Shown here piece after piece: positions 10,028 to 17,311 of a DNA stretch of 64,000 bases. Location of the stretch: the NCBI RefSeq assembly GCF_016907675.1, contig NZ_JAFBCJ010000001.1, positions 992,001-1,056,000 on the forward strand, in the 5' to 3' direction. Each line of letters starts with the position of its first letter. The stretch's first letter is position 1. The position numbers and the translations under genes were made by a program. This stretch comes from Geodermatophilus bullaregiensis. Its GTDB lineage: Bacteria > Actinomycetota > Actinomycetes > Mycobacteriales > Geodermatophilaceae. Under the pieces are notes generated by a model, which saw only the letters and a list, made by a program, of their open reading frames with translations, was not told where the DNA came from and ran no database searches.

Positions 10028-10064
10028 GGGTCCCCCCGCCACCCGCGCGCCCGCGGCGGGACCC
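10028..10064 (+). terminator. hairpin after the fasR-like gene
   Basis: Inner arms CCCGCC (10035-10040) and GGCGGG (10055-10060) with outer GGGT/ACCC pairing form a strong hairpin 10 bp after the fasR stop. The loop region CACCCGCGCGCCCGC closely resembles that of the hairpin after ahpE, suggesting a recurring terminator type. Confidence 0.45.
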
Positions 10065-10134
10065 CGCTCGGCGGATCTACGGCGGTCCGTGTGGTCTCCA
10101 CCACGGAACGGGGCGACGACGGCCCGGATGCGCC

Positions 10135-10147
10135 TCCACATTGTGGA
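10135..10147. promoter_or_regulatory. candidate FasR operator in the fabD promoter region
   Basis: TCCACA-T-TGTGGA is a perfect 6-bp inverted repeat with a one-base centre, 78-90 bp before the fabD start and downstream of the fasR-like gene. Position and symmetry suit a dimeric regulator of the fab operon. This is inference; I have no binding-site model to compare with. Confidence 0.4.
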
Positions 10148-10224
10148 CATCCTCCAAAGAGCAACGGTGACCTTTCGTTCCGGACACCACCGCAGGGGGA
10201 CGTGACGCCTGGCACGGTGAGGAG

Positions 10225-11430
10225 GTGCTCGCCGTCCTCGCGCCCGGACAGGGTGCCCAGAAGCCCGGGATGCTCACCCCCTGGCTGGAGCTCCCCGGTG
10301 CCGAGTCCTTCTTCCGCTGGGCCGGCGCCATCGCCGACGCCGACCTGCTGACCCTCGGCACCACCGGCGACGCCGAGGCCATCAAGGACACCGCGGTCAC
10401 CCAGCCGCTGGTCGTCGCGATGAGCCTGTTCGTGGCCCGCGAGCTCGGCGGCCTGCCCGGCCCGGTCGCGCACACGCCGCAGGACGGGCGCGACGTCGTC
10501 ATCGCCGGGCACAGCGTCGGCGAGCTGACCGCCGCCGCGCTGGCCGGGGTGCTCAGCGTCGAGGCGGCCATCGCGCTGACCGCCGTCCGCGGCCGGGCGA
10601 TGGCCCGCGCCTGCGCGCTCACCCCGACCGGCATGTCCGCCGTCCTGGGCGGTGACCCCGACGAGCTGGCCGCGGCACTGCAGCGGCACGGGCTGAGCGC
10701 GGCCAACCTCAACGGCGGCGGGCAGGTCGTCGTCGCCGGGCCGCTCGAGGGCCTGGCCGCGCTCAAGGCCGAGCCGCCGGCCAAGGCGCGCGTGCTGCCG
10801 CTGTCGGTGGCCGGCGCCTTCCACACCTCCTCCATGGCCCCCGCCCGCGAGGAGCTCGAGGGCCTCGTCGGCGGCCTGCGCCCGGCCGACCCCAGCCGCC
10901 TGCTGCTGTCCAACGCCGACGGCGCCGCGGTCGGCTCCGGCGCCGAGGTGCTGTCCCGCCTGGTCAGCCAGGTCACCAGCCCCGTCCACTTCGACGCCTG
11001 CCTGGCCACCCTGCGCGAGCTGGGCGTCACCGCGGCGCTCGAGCTGCCGCCGGCCGGCGCGCTGGCCGGCCTGGCCAAGCGCGAGTGGGCGAAGGACGGC
11101 GGGGTCGAGGTGCTGGCGCTGTCCGGTCCCGCCGACCTCGACCGGGCCCGCGCGCTGATCGACGCCGCCCGCGGCCGCCCCGAGGCCATCCACCAGCCCG
11201 ACTGGCGGGTCGTCGTCTCCCCCGTCCGCGGCACGGTCAGCCCCGCCGACGTCGCCGAGGGCACCCGCCTGCCGGCCGGCACCCCGCTGGGGCGCGTCCG
11301 CAGCCGGCGCGGCGAGGCCGACGTCACGGCCGGCTACGACGGCGTCCTCGCCGAGTGGCTGGTGCAGGACGGCGACCTGGTCGACGCGGGGGACCCGCTG
11401 GCCCGTCTCTACCCGGAGGTCTCCGCGTGA
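10225..11430 (+). CDS. fabD: malonyl-CoA:ACP transacylase with C-terminal lipoyl/biotinyl-like domain
   Basis: Loads malonyl groups from malonyl-CoA onto ACP for FAS-II. The opening MLAVLAPGQGAQKPGM matches actinobacterial FabD. The catalytic serine is in GHSVGE (Ser97) and the catalytic histidine in AGAFHTS. At 401 residues it is about 90 longer than the usual 300-320. The extra tail (about 320-401) reads as a small beta-sandwich of biotinyl/lipoyl type (VVSPVRGTVSPADVAEGT ... VLAEWLVQDGDLVDAGDPLA) without a lysine at the modification turn. The GTG start overlaps the AGGAGG tract almost directly, so initiation may be unusual. Its stop overlaps the fabH start by four bases. Confidence 0.92.
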   Translation: MLAVLAPGQGAQKPGMLTPWLELPGAESFFRWAGAIADADLLTLGTTGDAEAIKDTAVTQPLVVAMSLFVARELGGLPGPVAHTPQDGRDVVIAGHSVGELTAAALAGVLSVEAAIALTAVRGRAMARACALTPTGMSAVLGGDPDELAAALQRHGLSAANLNGGGQVVVAGPLEGLAALKAEPPAKARVLPLSVAGAFHTSSMAPAREELEGLVGGLRPADPSRLLLSNADGAAVGSGAEVLSRLVSQVTSPVHFDACLATLRELGVTAALELPPAGALAGLAKREWAKDGGVEVLALSGPADLDRARALIDAARGRPEAIHQPDWRVVVSPVRGTVSPADVAEGTRLPAGTPLGRVRSRRGEADVTAGYDGVLAEWLVQDGDLVDAGDPLARLYPEVSA

Positions 11431-12392
11431 CCATCCACCTCAGGAAGGGCGCCGCGGGCGCCCGGATCCTCGGCCTGGGCGCCTACCGGCCCCGCCGCCG
11501 GGTGACCAACGACGAGCTCGCCGAGGTGATGGACACCAACGACGAGTGGATCCAGAGCCGCGTCGGCATCGCCGAGCGCCGCTGGGCCGAGAAGGACGAG
11601 ACCCTCGTCGAGATGGCCGTCGCCGCCGGGGGCAAGGCCCTCGCCGCCAGCGGTCTGGCGCCCGACGAGGTCGACCTGGTCGTCCTGGCCAGCGCCAGCC
11701 TCAAGGAGCCCATCCCCGGCATCGGCCCGCAGGTCGCCCACCGCCTGGGCATCCCGCGGCCCGGGGCCTTCGACCTCAACGCCGGGTGCGCCGGCTTCTG
11801 CTACGCCCTGGGCGTCGTCTCCGACGCCATCCGGGCCGGCTCGGCGCGCAACGCCCTCGTGGTCGGTGTCGAGCGGCTCACCGACGTCACCGACCTGGCC
11901 GACCGCTCGACCGCGGTGATCTTCGCCGACGGCGCCGGTGCCGCGGTGGTGGGCGCGGCCGAGGAGCCGGGCATCGGCCCGGTCGTGTGGGGCAGCGACG
12001 GCGACCAGCACAACGCGATCGAGATCGCCGCCGGCACCGGGACGATGACCATGGCCGGCCAGGCGGTCTACCGCTGGGCCACCACCCGGCTCACCGAGAC
12101 GCTCGAGGAGGCGATGGAGGCCGCCGGGATCGGCCCGGCCGACGTCGACGTCTTCGCCCCGCACCAGGCCAACCTGCGCATCATCGAGTCGATGACCAGG
12201 AAGCTCGGGTTCAGGCCGGACACGGTCGTCGCCCGCGACGTCGTGCAGTCGGGGAACACCTCGGCGGCGTCGGTCCCGCTGGCGCTCACCGCGCTGCTGG
12301 AGTCCGGCGAGGCGAAGAGCGGGGACCTCGCCCTCGTCCTCGGGTACGGCGCGGGCCTGACCTTCGCCGGCCAGGTGCTCACCCTGCCCTGA
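11427..12392 (+). CDS. fabH: beta-ketoacyl-ACP synthase III
   Basis: 321 residues. FabH condenses an acyl-CoA starter with malonyl-ACP to begin fatty-acid synthesis. The catalytic triad is visible: Cys in DLNAGCAGFCYAL, His in APHQANLRI and Asn in SGNTSAASVPLAL. The GTG start at 11427 overlaps the fabD stop (GTGA), so the two are translationally coupled. In actinobacteria FabH often prefers branched starters; substrate choice cannot be read here. It is followed 77 bp later by acpP. Confidence 0.95.
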   Translation: MTIHLRKGAAGARILGLGAYRPRRRVTNDELAEVMDTNDEWIQSRVGIAERRWAEKDETLVEMAVAAGGKALAASGLAPDEVDLVVLASASLKEPIPGIGPQVAHRLGIPRPGAFDLNAGCAGFCYALGVVSDAIRAGSARNALVVGVERLTDVTDLADRSTAVIFADGAGAAVVGAAEEPGIGPVVWGSDGDQHNAIEIAAGTGTMTMAGQAVYRWATTRLTETLEEAMEAAGIGPADVDVFAPHQANLRIIESMTRKLGFRPDTVVARDVVQSGNTSAASVPLALTALLESGEAKSGDLALVLGYGAGLTFAGQVLTLP

Positions 12393-12469
12393 GCACCACC
12401 ACAGACCCCCGGACCACCCGGGACCGACGGCGGGCAGCGCCCGCCTCCACCGAGAGAGAGGACCCCCGC

Positions 12470-12709
12470 GTGAGCGAGGACATCCAGGCAGGTCTGGCAG
12501 AGATCCTGGAGGAGGTCGCCGGGGTCGCTCCCGCCGACGCCACCCCGGAGAAGTCGTTCACCGAGGACCTCGACGTCGACTCGCTGTCGATGGTCGAGAT
12601 CGCCACGGCCGTCGAGGACAAGTTCGGCGTGGCCATCCCCGACGACGAGCTCGGCAACATCAAGACCGTCGGCGACGCCATGAGCTACATCCAGAAGAAC
12701 CGGGGCTGA
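12470..12709 (+). CDS. acpP: acyl carrier protein
   Basis: 79-residue acidic helical carrier. The phosphopantetheine attachment site is Ser38 in DVDSLSMVE, followed by the recognition helix and EDKFGVAIPDDEL. The GTG start at 12470 follows a GAGAGAGAGG ribosome-binding tract. It lies in the fab operon between fabH and fabF and serves as the acyl carrier for FabD, FabH and FabF. Confidence 0.96.
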   Translation: MSEDIQAGLAEILEEVAGVAPADATPEKSFTEDLDVDSLSMVEIATAVEDKFGVAIPDDELGNIKTVGDAMSYIQKNRG

Positions 12710-12774
12710 GCCGGGCCCCGGCCCGTCCCGGACCCCCGGCCCCCGGCCGCACCCGCTCCCAGGAGGAACCCGTC

Positions 12775-14004
12775 ATGACCGATGTCGTCGTCACCGGACT
12801 CGGTGCGACCACGCCGCTGGGCGGCGACGTCACCAGCACCTGGGACGCGCTGCTGGCCGGGCGGTCGGGGGTCAGCCGGATCACCGACGACTGGGTGAAG
12901 GACTTCCCCGCCCAGCTCGTCGCCCGGCTGGCCACCGAGCCCGCCGAGCAGCTCGACCGGGTGCGCGCCCGGCGGCTCGACCGCAGCCAGCAGGTCGCGG
13001 TCATCGCCGCCGAGGAGGCCTGGCGGCAGTCGGGGGCCGGCGACGCCGGCGTCGACCCGCTGCGCATCGCCGTCGTCTTCGGCACCGGCATCGGCGGGGC
13101 GCTGACCCTGCTCGGCCAGGACGACATCCTGGAGGAGAAGGGGCCCAAGCGGGTCTCCCCCTTCACCATCCCGATGCTCATGCCCAACGGCCCGGCCGCC
13201 GCGGTCGGGCTGTCCGTCGGCGCCAAGGGCGGGGTGCACGCCCCGGTCAGCGCCTGCGCCTCCGGCGCGGAGGCGATCCGCTGGGGCCTGGACCTGCTGC
13301 GCTTCGACCGCGCGGACGTGGTCCTCGTCGGCGGCACGGAGGCCTGCATCCACCCGCTGCCCATGGCCGGGTTCTCCTCCATGCGGGCCATGAGCACCCG
13401 CAACGACGAGCCCGAGCGGGCCTCGCGCCCGTTCGACAAGGCCCGCGACGGCTTCGTCCTCGGCGAGGGCGCCGCCGCCCTCGTGCTGGAGCGCGCCGAC
13501 TCGGCGAAGGCCCGCGGTGCCCAGGTGCACGCCCGGCTGGCCGGCGCCGGCGGGACCGCCGACGGCTACGACCTGGTCGCCCCGCACCCGGAGGGCGAGG
13601 GGGCCGGGCGGGCGATCGCGGCCGCGATCCGCGACGCCGGGCTGACCCCGGCCGACATCGGCCACGTCAACGCCCACGCCACCTCGACGCCGGTCGGCGA
13701 CACCGCCGAGGCCGCGGCCATCCGCGGCTCGATCGGCGAGCACGTGCTGGTCACCGCCACCAAGAGCCAGACCGGCCACCTGCTCGGCGCGGCCGGGGCG
13801 CTGGAGTCGGTGTTCACCATCCTCGCGCTGCGCGACCAGGTGGTGCCGGCGACGGCGAACCTCGACGACCCGGACGACGACGCGGCGGTGCAGGCCCTCG
13901 ACATCGTCCGCCGCGAGCCGCGGAAGGCCACGCTCACCGCCGCGGTCAACGACTCCTTCGGCTTCGGCGGCCACAACATGGCCCTGGTCTTCACCACCGT
14001 CTGA
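12775..14004 (+). CDS. fabF: beta-ketoacyl-ACP synthase II
   Basis: 409 residues, thiolase-fold elongating condensing enzyme of FAS-II. The active-site Cys is in VSACASGAEA, with the two catalytic histidines in NAHATSTPVGD and KSQTGHLLGAAG. ATG start with an AGGAGG ribosome-binding site nine bases upstream. It elongates acyl-ACP using malonyl-ACP supplied by FabD. Together with the preceding genes it forms the fabD-fabH-acpP-fabF order known from Streptomyces; the carboxyltransferase gene follows, as accD6 does in the mycobacterial fab operon. Confidence 0.95.
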   Translation: MTDVVVTGLGATTPLGGDVTSTWDALLAGRSGVSRITDDWVKDFPAQLVARLATEPAEQLDRVRARRLDRSQQVAVIAAEEAWRQSGAGDAGVDPLRIAVVFGTGIGGALTLLGQDDILEEKGPKRVSPFTIPMLMPNGPAAAVGLSVGAKGGVHAPVSACASGAEAIRWGLDLLRFDRADVVLVGGTEACIHPLPMAGFSSMRAMSTRNDEPERASRPFDKARDGFVLGEGAAALVLERADSAKARGAQVHARLAGAGGTADGYDLVAPHPEGEGAGRAIAAAIRDAGLTPADIGHVNAHATSTPVGDTAEAAAIRGSIGEHVLVTATKSQTGHLLGAAGALESVFTILALRDQVVPATANLDDPDDDAAVQALDIVRREPRKATLTAAVNDSFGFGGHNMALVFTTV

Positions 14005-14085
14005 CGCAAGGACCCCGCTGCCCGGGCCGGTCGCGTGCCCGCCCGGGCCGTTCCCGCACGCCCGCGCCCGGCCCGTGGAGGTCTC

Positions 14086-15498
14086 GTGACCACGCTGCAC
14101 GCCGCTCCTGCCGCCACCGCTCCGGACCCGCGCGACCCCGGCGACCGGCTGGCGCGCTTCTTCGACGCCGGCACGACGTCCCTGCTGGCCCCGCGGGACA
14201 CGTCGGGTGTCCTGGCGGCGCGCGGCACCGTGTCGGGCACCCCGGCGATCGCCTACTGCACCGACGCGACGGTGATGGGTGGGGCGATGGGCGCCGACGG
14301 GTGCCGGCACGTCGTCGACGCGATCGACACCGCGGTGCGCGAGCGGCTGCCGGTCGTGGGCATCTGGCACTCCGGCGGCGCCCGGCTGGCCGAGGGCGTC
14401 ACCGCGCTGCACGCCGTCGGCGAGGTGTTCGCCGCGATGGTGCGCGCCTCCGGGCGGATCCCGCAGGTCTCCGTCGTCCTCGGCCCGGCCGCCGGCGGCG
14501 CCGCCTACGGACCGGCGCTCACCGACCTGGTGATCATGGGGCCGGCCGGACGGGTCTTCGTCACCGGTCCCGACGTCGTCCGCTCGGTCACCGGCGAGGA
14601 CGTGGACATGGAGAGCCTCGGCGGGCCCGACACGCACGGCCGCCGCAGCGGCGTCGTCCACGTGGTCACCGACTCCGAGGCCGCCGCGCTGGCGACCGCC
14701 CGCCAGGCGGTGGACCTGCTGGCCGCGCAGGGCCGGCTCGCGCCGGCCCGGGACGAGCCGGACGTCGACCTGCGGGCCCTGCTGCCCCAGCGGGCCAACC
14801 GCGCCTACGACGTCAGGCCGCTCGTCGCCGCCCTCCTCGACGGACCGGGCCTGGAGCTGCACCCGCGGTGGGCGCCGAACGTCGTGACCACCCTCGGCCG
14901 GCTCGCCGGGCGGACCGTCGGCGTCGTCGCGAACAACCCGCTGCGGCTGGGCGGCTGCCTGGACTTGGCCTCGGCGGAGAAGGCGGCGCGCTTCGTGCGG
15001 ATGTGCGACGCGTTCGGCGTGCCGCTGGTCGTGCTGGTCGACGTCCCCGGCTACCTGCCCGGCGTCGGCCAGGAGTGGGACGGCGTGGTGCGGCGCGGCG
15101 CGAAGCTGCTGCACGCCTTCGCCGAGGCCGTCGTCCCGCGGGTGACGCTGGTGACCCGCAAGGCCTACGGCGGCGCCTACATCGCCATGAACGCCCGCTC
15201 GCTGGGCGCCACGGCGGTCTTCGCCTGGCCGGGCGCGGAGGTGGCCGTCATGGGCGCCAGGGCCGCCGTGGGCATCCTGCACCGCAAGCAGCTGGCCGCG
15301 GTGCCCCCCGGCGAGCGGGAGGCGCTGCACGTGCGGCTGGCTAACGAGCACGAGCGGATCGCCGGCGGGGTGAACCGGGCGCTGGAGATCGGCGTCGTCG
15401 ACGAGGTCGTCGAGCCCGCCCGCACGCGGCAGCGGCTGGTGGCCGCCCTGGCCGGCGCGCCGGCCGGCCGCGGCGCGCACGGCAACATCCCGCTGTAG
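14086..15498 (+). CDS. acyl-CoA carboxylase carboxyltransferase subunit, AccD6-like
   Basis: 470 residues of the biotin-dependent carboxyltransferase (crotonase) fold, most like acetyl/propionyl-CoA carboxylase beta chains. Visible family blocks are IWHSGGARLAEGV, GPAAGGAAYGPALTD, LVDVPGYLPGVGQEW and TRKAYGGAYIAMN. It would transfer CO2 from carboxybiotin on a separate alpha chain to acetyl-CoA, making malonyl-CoA for FabD. Location directly after fabF mirrors accD6 in Mycobacterium tuberculosis, so I infer that role. The GTG at 14086 is chosen because GTGGAGG lies just upstream; a GTG start 51 bases earlier is possible. The biotin-carrying partner is not adjacent. Confidence 0.85.
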   Translation: MTTLHAAPAATAPDPRDPGDRLARFFDAGTTSLLAPRDTSGVLAARGTVSGTPAIAYCTDATVMGGAMGADGCRHVVDAIDTAVRERLPVVGIWHSGGARLAEGVTALHAVGEVFAAMVRASGRIPQVSVVLGPAAGGAAYGPALTDLVIMGPAGRVFVTGPDVVRSVTGEDVDMESLGGPDTHGRRSGVVHVVTDSEAAALATARQAVDLLAAQGRLAPARDEPDVDLRALLPQRANRAYDVRPLVAALLDGPGLELHPRWAPNVVTTLGRLAGRTVGVVANNPLRLGGCLDLASAEKAARFVRMCDAFGVPLVVLVDVPGYLPGVGQEWDGVVRRGAKLLHAFAEAVVPRVTLVTRKAYGGAYIAMNARSLGATAVFAWPGAEVAVMGARAAVGILHRKQLAAVPPGEREALHVRLANEHERIAGGVNRALEIGVVDEVVEPARTRQRLVAALAGAPAGRGAHGNIPL

Positions 15499-15509
15499 CG
15501 GCGCCGGCG

Positions 15510-15542
15510 CGCGCGACGATCAGGTGACCTGATCGTCGCGCG
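15510..15542 (+). terminator. 16-bp perfect palindromic hairpin after the fab operon
   Basis: Arms 15510-15525 and 15527-15542 are exactly complementary around a single central G. The inner part is CAGGT-G-ACCTG. It lies 11 bp after the carboxyltransferase stop, so it could terminate the fab operon. With a one-base loop it would refold only after opening a few pairs, so a dimeric protein-binding site is the alternative. Confidence 0.6.
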
Positions 15543-15560
15543 TCCTCCCCGACGTCCCAC

Positions 15561-15600
15561 GGTCAGGGAGGACGCGTCATGGTCAGGGAGGACGCGTCAC
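15561..15600. repeat. 20-bp tandem duplication
   Basis: The segment beginning GGTCAGGGAGGACGCGTCA occurs twice in direct tandem (15561-15580 and 15581-15600), differing only in the last base. It sits between two hairpins and outside any gene. Confidence 0.85.
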
Positions 15601-15646
15601 GATCGGGACGCAGGACCGCGCACCGGCCGGACGGCCACCGCGACGA

Positions 15647-15686
15647 CGAGAGGCCCGCCACCGCTGCAGCAGTGGCGGGCCTCTCG
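15647..15686. terminator. 15-bp-stem hairpin, likely bidirectional terminator
   Basis: Arms 15647-15661 and 15672-15686 pair perfectly around a 10-nt loop CGCTGCAGCA. The stem contains GAGAGGCCCGCCAC and its complement. It lies between convergent genes and can act on both strands. Confidence 0.65.
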
Positions 15687-15691
15687 GTGTG

Positions 15692-15734
15692 AGGTCGTCC
15701 GGACGCCGCTTCCCCGACGGCGTCCGGACGACCT
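15692..15734. terminator. 17-bp-stem hairpin upstream of the DUF3145 stop
   Basis: Arms 15692-15708 and 15718-15734 pair perfectly with a 9-nt loop. The stem contains GTCCGGACGCCG. It starts five bases after the previous hairpin and is the nearest one to the end of DUF3145 on the minus strand, so it may terminate that gene. Confidence 0.6.
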
Positions 15735-15816
15735 GGCCAGGAGCCTACGACGAGTTCCCGGGGGACCTCATCTCGTGTGCCCGGATCGTGACCTGCGTGT
15801 TTCGTCCCGGACGGCC

Positions 15817-16317
15817 TCAGACGACCTGGTGCAGCCAGGTGACCGGGCTGCCGTCGCCGGCGTGCCGGTACACCTCGAGGTCGGCGTCCCAGGCCGCGCC
15901 GAGCAGCTCGTCGACACCGTGGCGGAACGCCTCGATGGACGTGGCGGTGGCGGCCAGGTGGCGCAGCTGCTGCTCGGTGACGACGAGGTCGCCGTTGGCA
16001 CTCGTGGGCGCGCGGTACACCCCGTGCCCCGGCACGTAGGACATGCGCTCGCCGTCGTTGCCGTGGCTGGCTTCCTCGGTCACCTCGAAGCGCAGCATCG
16101 GCCACGCGCGCAGCGCGGCGACCAGCTTGGCGCCCGTCCCGGGAGCACCGGTCCAGGCCACCTCAGCACGGTAGGCACCGTGCGCCGCGGGCTGGTCGGC
16201 CCACGACAGGGAGACCGGCGCGCCGATGACGCGTTCGAGCGCCCACTCGACGTGCTGGCAGAGCGCCTTCGGGCAGGAGTGCACGAAGACGACACCCTGG
16301 GTAGACCGTCGCTGCAC
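15817..16317 (-). CDS. DUF3145 family protein
   Basis: 166-residue protein of a conserved actinobacterial family of unknown function. Recognisable segments are GVVFVHSCPKALCQHVEWAL at the start, MLRFEVTEEAS in the middle and DAELEVYRHAG-like text near the end. No signal peptide or membrane segment. The GTG start at 16317 follows GGAGG by seven bases. The family is often found near the fab locus, as here; whether it takes part in lipid synthesis is unknown. Confidence 0.85.
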   Translation of the reverse strand: MQRRSTQGVVFVHSCPKALCQHVEWALERVIGAPVSLSWADQPAAHGAYRAEVAWTGAPGTGAKLVAALRAWPMLRFEVTEEASHGNDGERMSYVPGHGVYRAPTSANGDLVVTEQQLRHLAATATSIEAFRHGVDELLGAAWDADLEVYRHAGDGSPVTWLHQVV

Positions 16318-16672
16318 GAGGCACCTCCATCGACTCGATCGGTCTCGTCTTCCCCAACGGACGATCGATTCGGTGACAGGCTGTGGTCAGTGGCGGTGGA
16401 CCAGGGGCTCCGGGGACAGTGTGCACGATGAGGTGCCCGGCGCGCCAGTGCAGATGCGACAGCTGTGCCGGATGTGACGGACGCAGCGCCGGGCGCCACG
16501 GAACTGCTGGTCAGCGCCATACCACGATGACGACCCAGCCGTCCAACCCGGGCGGGAGTGACGCTGACCGTACACCCCGGGTGCCGGCACGGGGGGTCGC
16601 CACCCCCGGTGTCGCATGCAGGACCGGTCCTTCTCGTCATCACGGTCGGTCACCGGCGCGCGGACCTGGCCG
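16318..16672. other. gap between GGDEF protein and DUF3145
   Basis: 355 bases without a supported gene. Short open frames cross it on both strands but lack family resemblance and a ribosome-binding site. It should contain the DUF3145 promoter; I see no clear -35/-10 pair. Confidence 0.4.
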
Positions 16673-17263
16673 TCACCGTGCGAGATCGTGCACCCGGTCC
16701 CCGTCGGCCGCCTCGGCCCGGTACACGGCCGCGTCGGCCCGGTGCATCACCCCGGCGACATCGTCGTCGTGCCCGACGAGGGCCCGGCCGACGCTGCCGG
16801 TGACACCGTGCGCCGCACCGACCCCGGCGACGGCGATCCGCAGCCGGTCGGCCAGCGCCGCGTCGTCGGCCGGGAGCGGGGAATCGGCCAGGACGGCGAA
16901 CTCGTCACCGCCGAGGCGGGCCACCGTGTCGGTCCCGCGCACCGCCGCGGTCAGGGTCCCGGCCACCGCGCGCAGGACGGCGTCGCCGGCCGCGTGGCCC
17001 TCGAGGTCGTTGACCGCCTCGGAGCCGTCGAGGTCGACGATGCAGACCACCGAGCGCTGCCCCCGTCCGGCCCGGCTCACCGCCCCCTCGAGCCGCTCGA
17101 GGAACGCCCGGCGGTTGGGGACGCCGGTGAGCGGGTCGGTGGTGGCCAGCGCCTCCCGTACCTGGCGCACCCAGTACTCGACCCGATCGTCGTCCTCGAC
17201 CAGCGGCCGCCCGCCCGTGACGCGACACCTCGGGCACTCCTCCGTCCGGGTGGGCGGACACAC
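16673..17263 (-). CDS. small GGDEF-domain protein (putative diguanylate cyclase)
   Basis: About 196 residues, almost entirely one GGDEF domain: DPLTGVPNRRAFLERLE opens it, RLGGDEFAVLADS is an intact catalytic motif, and ADAAVYRAEAADGDRV closes it. Intact GGDEF proteins make cyclic di-GMP from GTP. No EAL domain, membrane segment or long sensor is present. The short N-terminus from the GTG at 17263 carries three cysteines (MCPPTRTEECPRCR), possibly a metal or redox site. The start is uncertain; the open frame extends further upstream but would overlap the divergent gene at 17312. Confidence 0.75.
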   Translation of the reverse strand: MCPPTRTEECPRCRVTGGRPLVEDDDRVEYWVRQVREALATTDPLTGVPNRRAFLERLEGAVSRAGRGQRSVVCIVDLDGSEAVNDLEGHAAGDAVLRAVAGTLTAAVRGTDTVARLGGDEFAVLADSPLPADDAALADRLRIAVAGVGAAHGVTGSVGRALVGHDDDVAGVMHRADAAVYRAEAADGDRVHDLAR

Positions 17264-17311
17264 TCCCGCGCACCCGCGAGGACGCCGGCGGCGATGGGTA
17301 GGGGGCCCGGC

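Larger units (their letters stand above)
15499..15816. other. intergenic stretch packed with perfect inverted and tandem repeats
   Basis: No gene. The 318 bases between the carboxyltransferase gene and convergent DUF3145 hold three long perfect hairpins (15510-15542, 15647-15686, 15692-15734) and a 20-bp tandem duplication (15561-15600). The hairpins are annotated separately. Confidence 0.8.

Noticed and set aside
16387..16653. 88-codon minus-strand frame between DUF3145 and the GGDEF gene
   Set aside because: The composition is atypical (many Arg, Cys, Trp) with no ribosome-binding site or recognisable motif.
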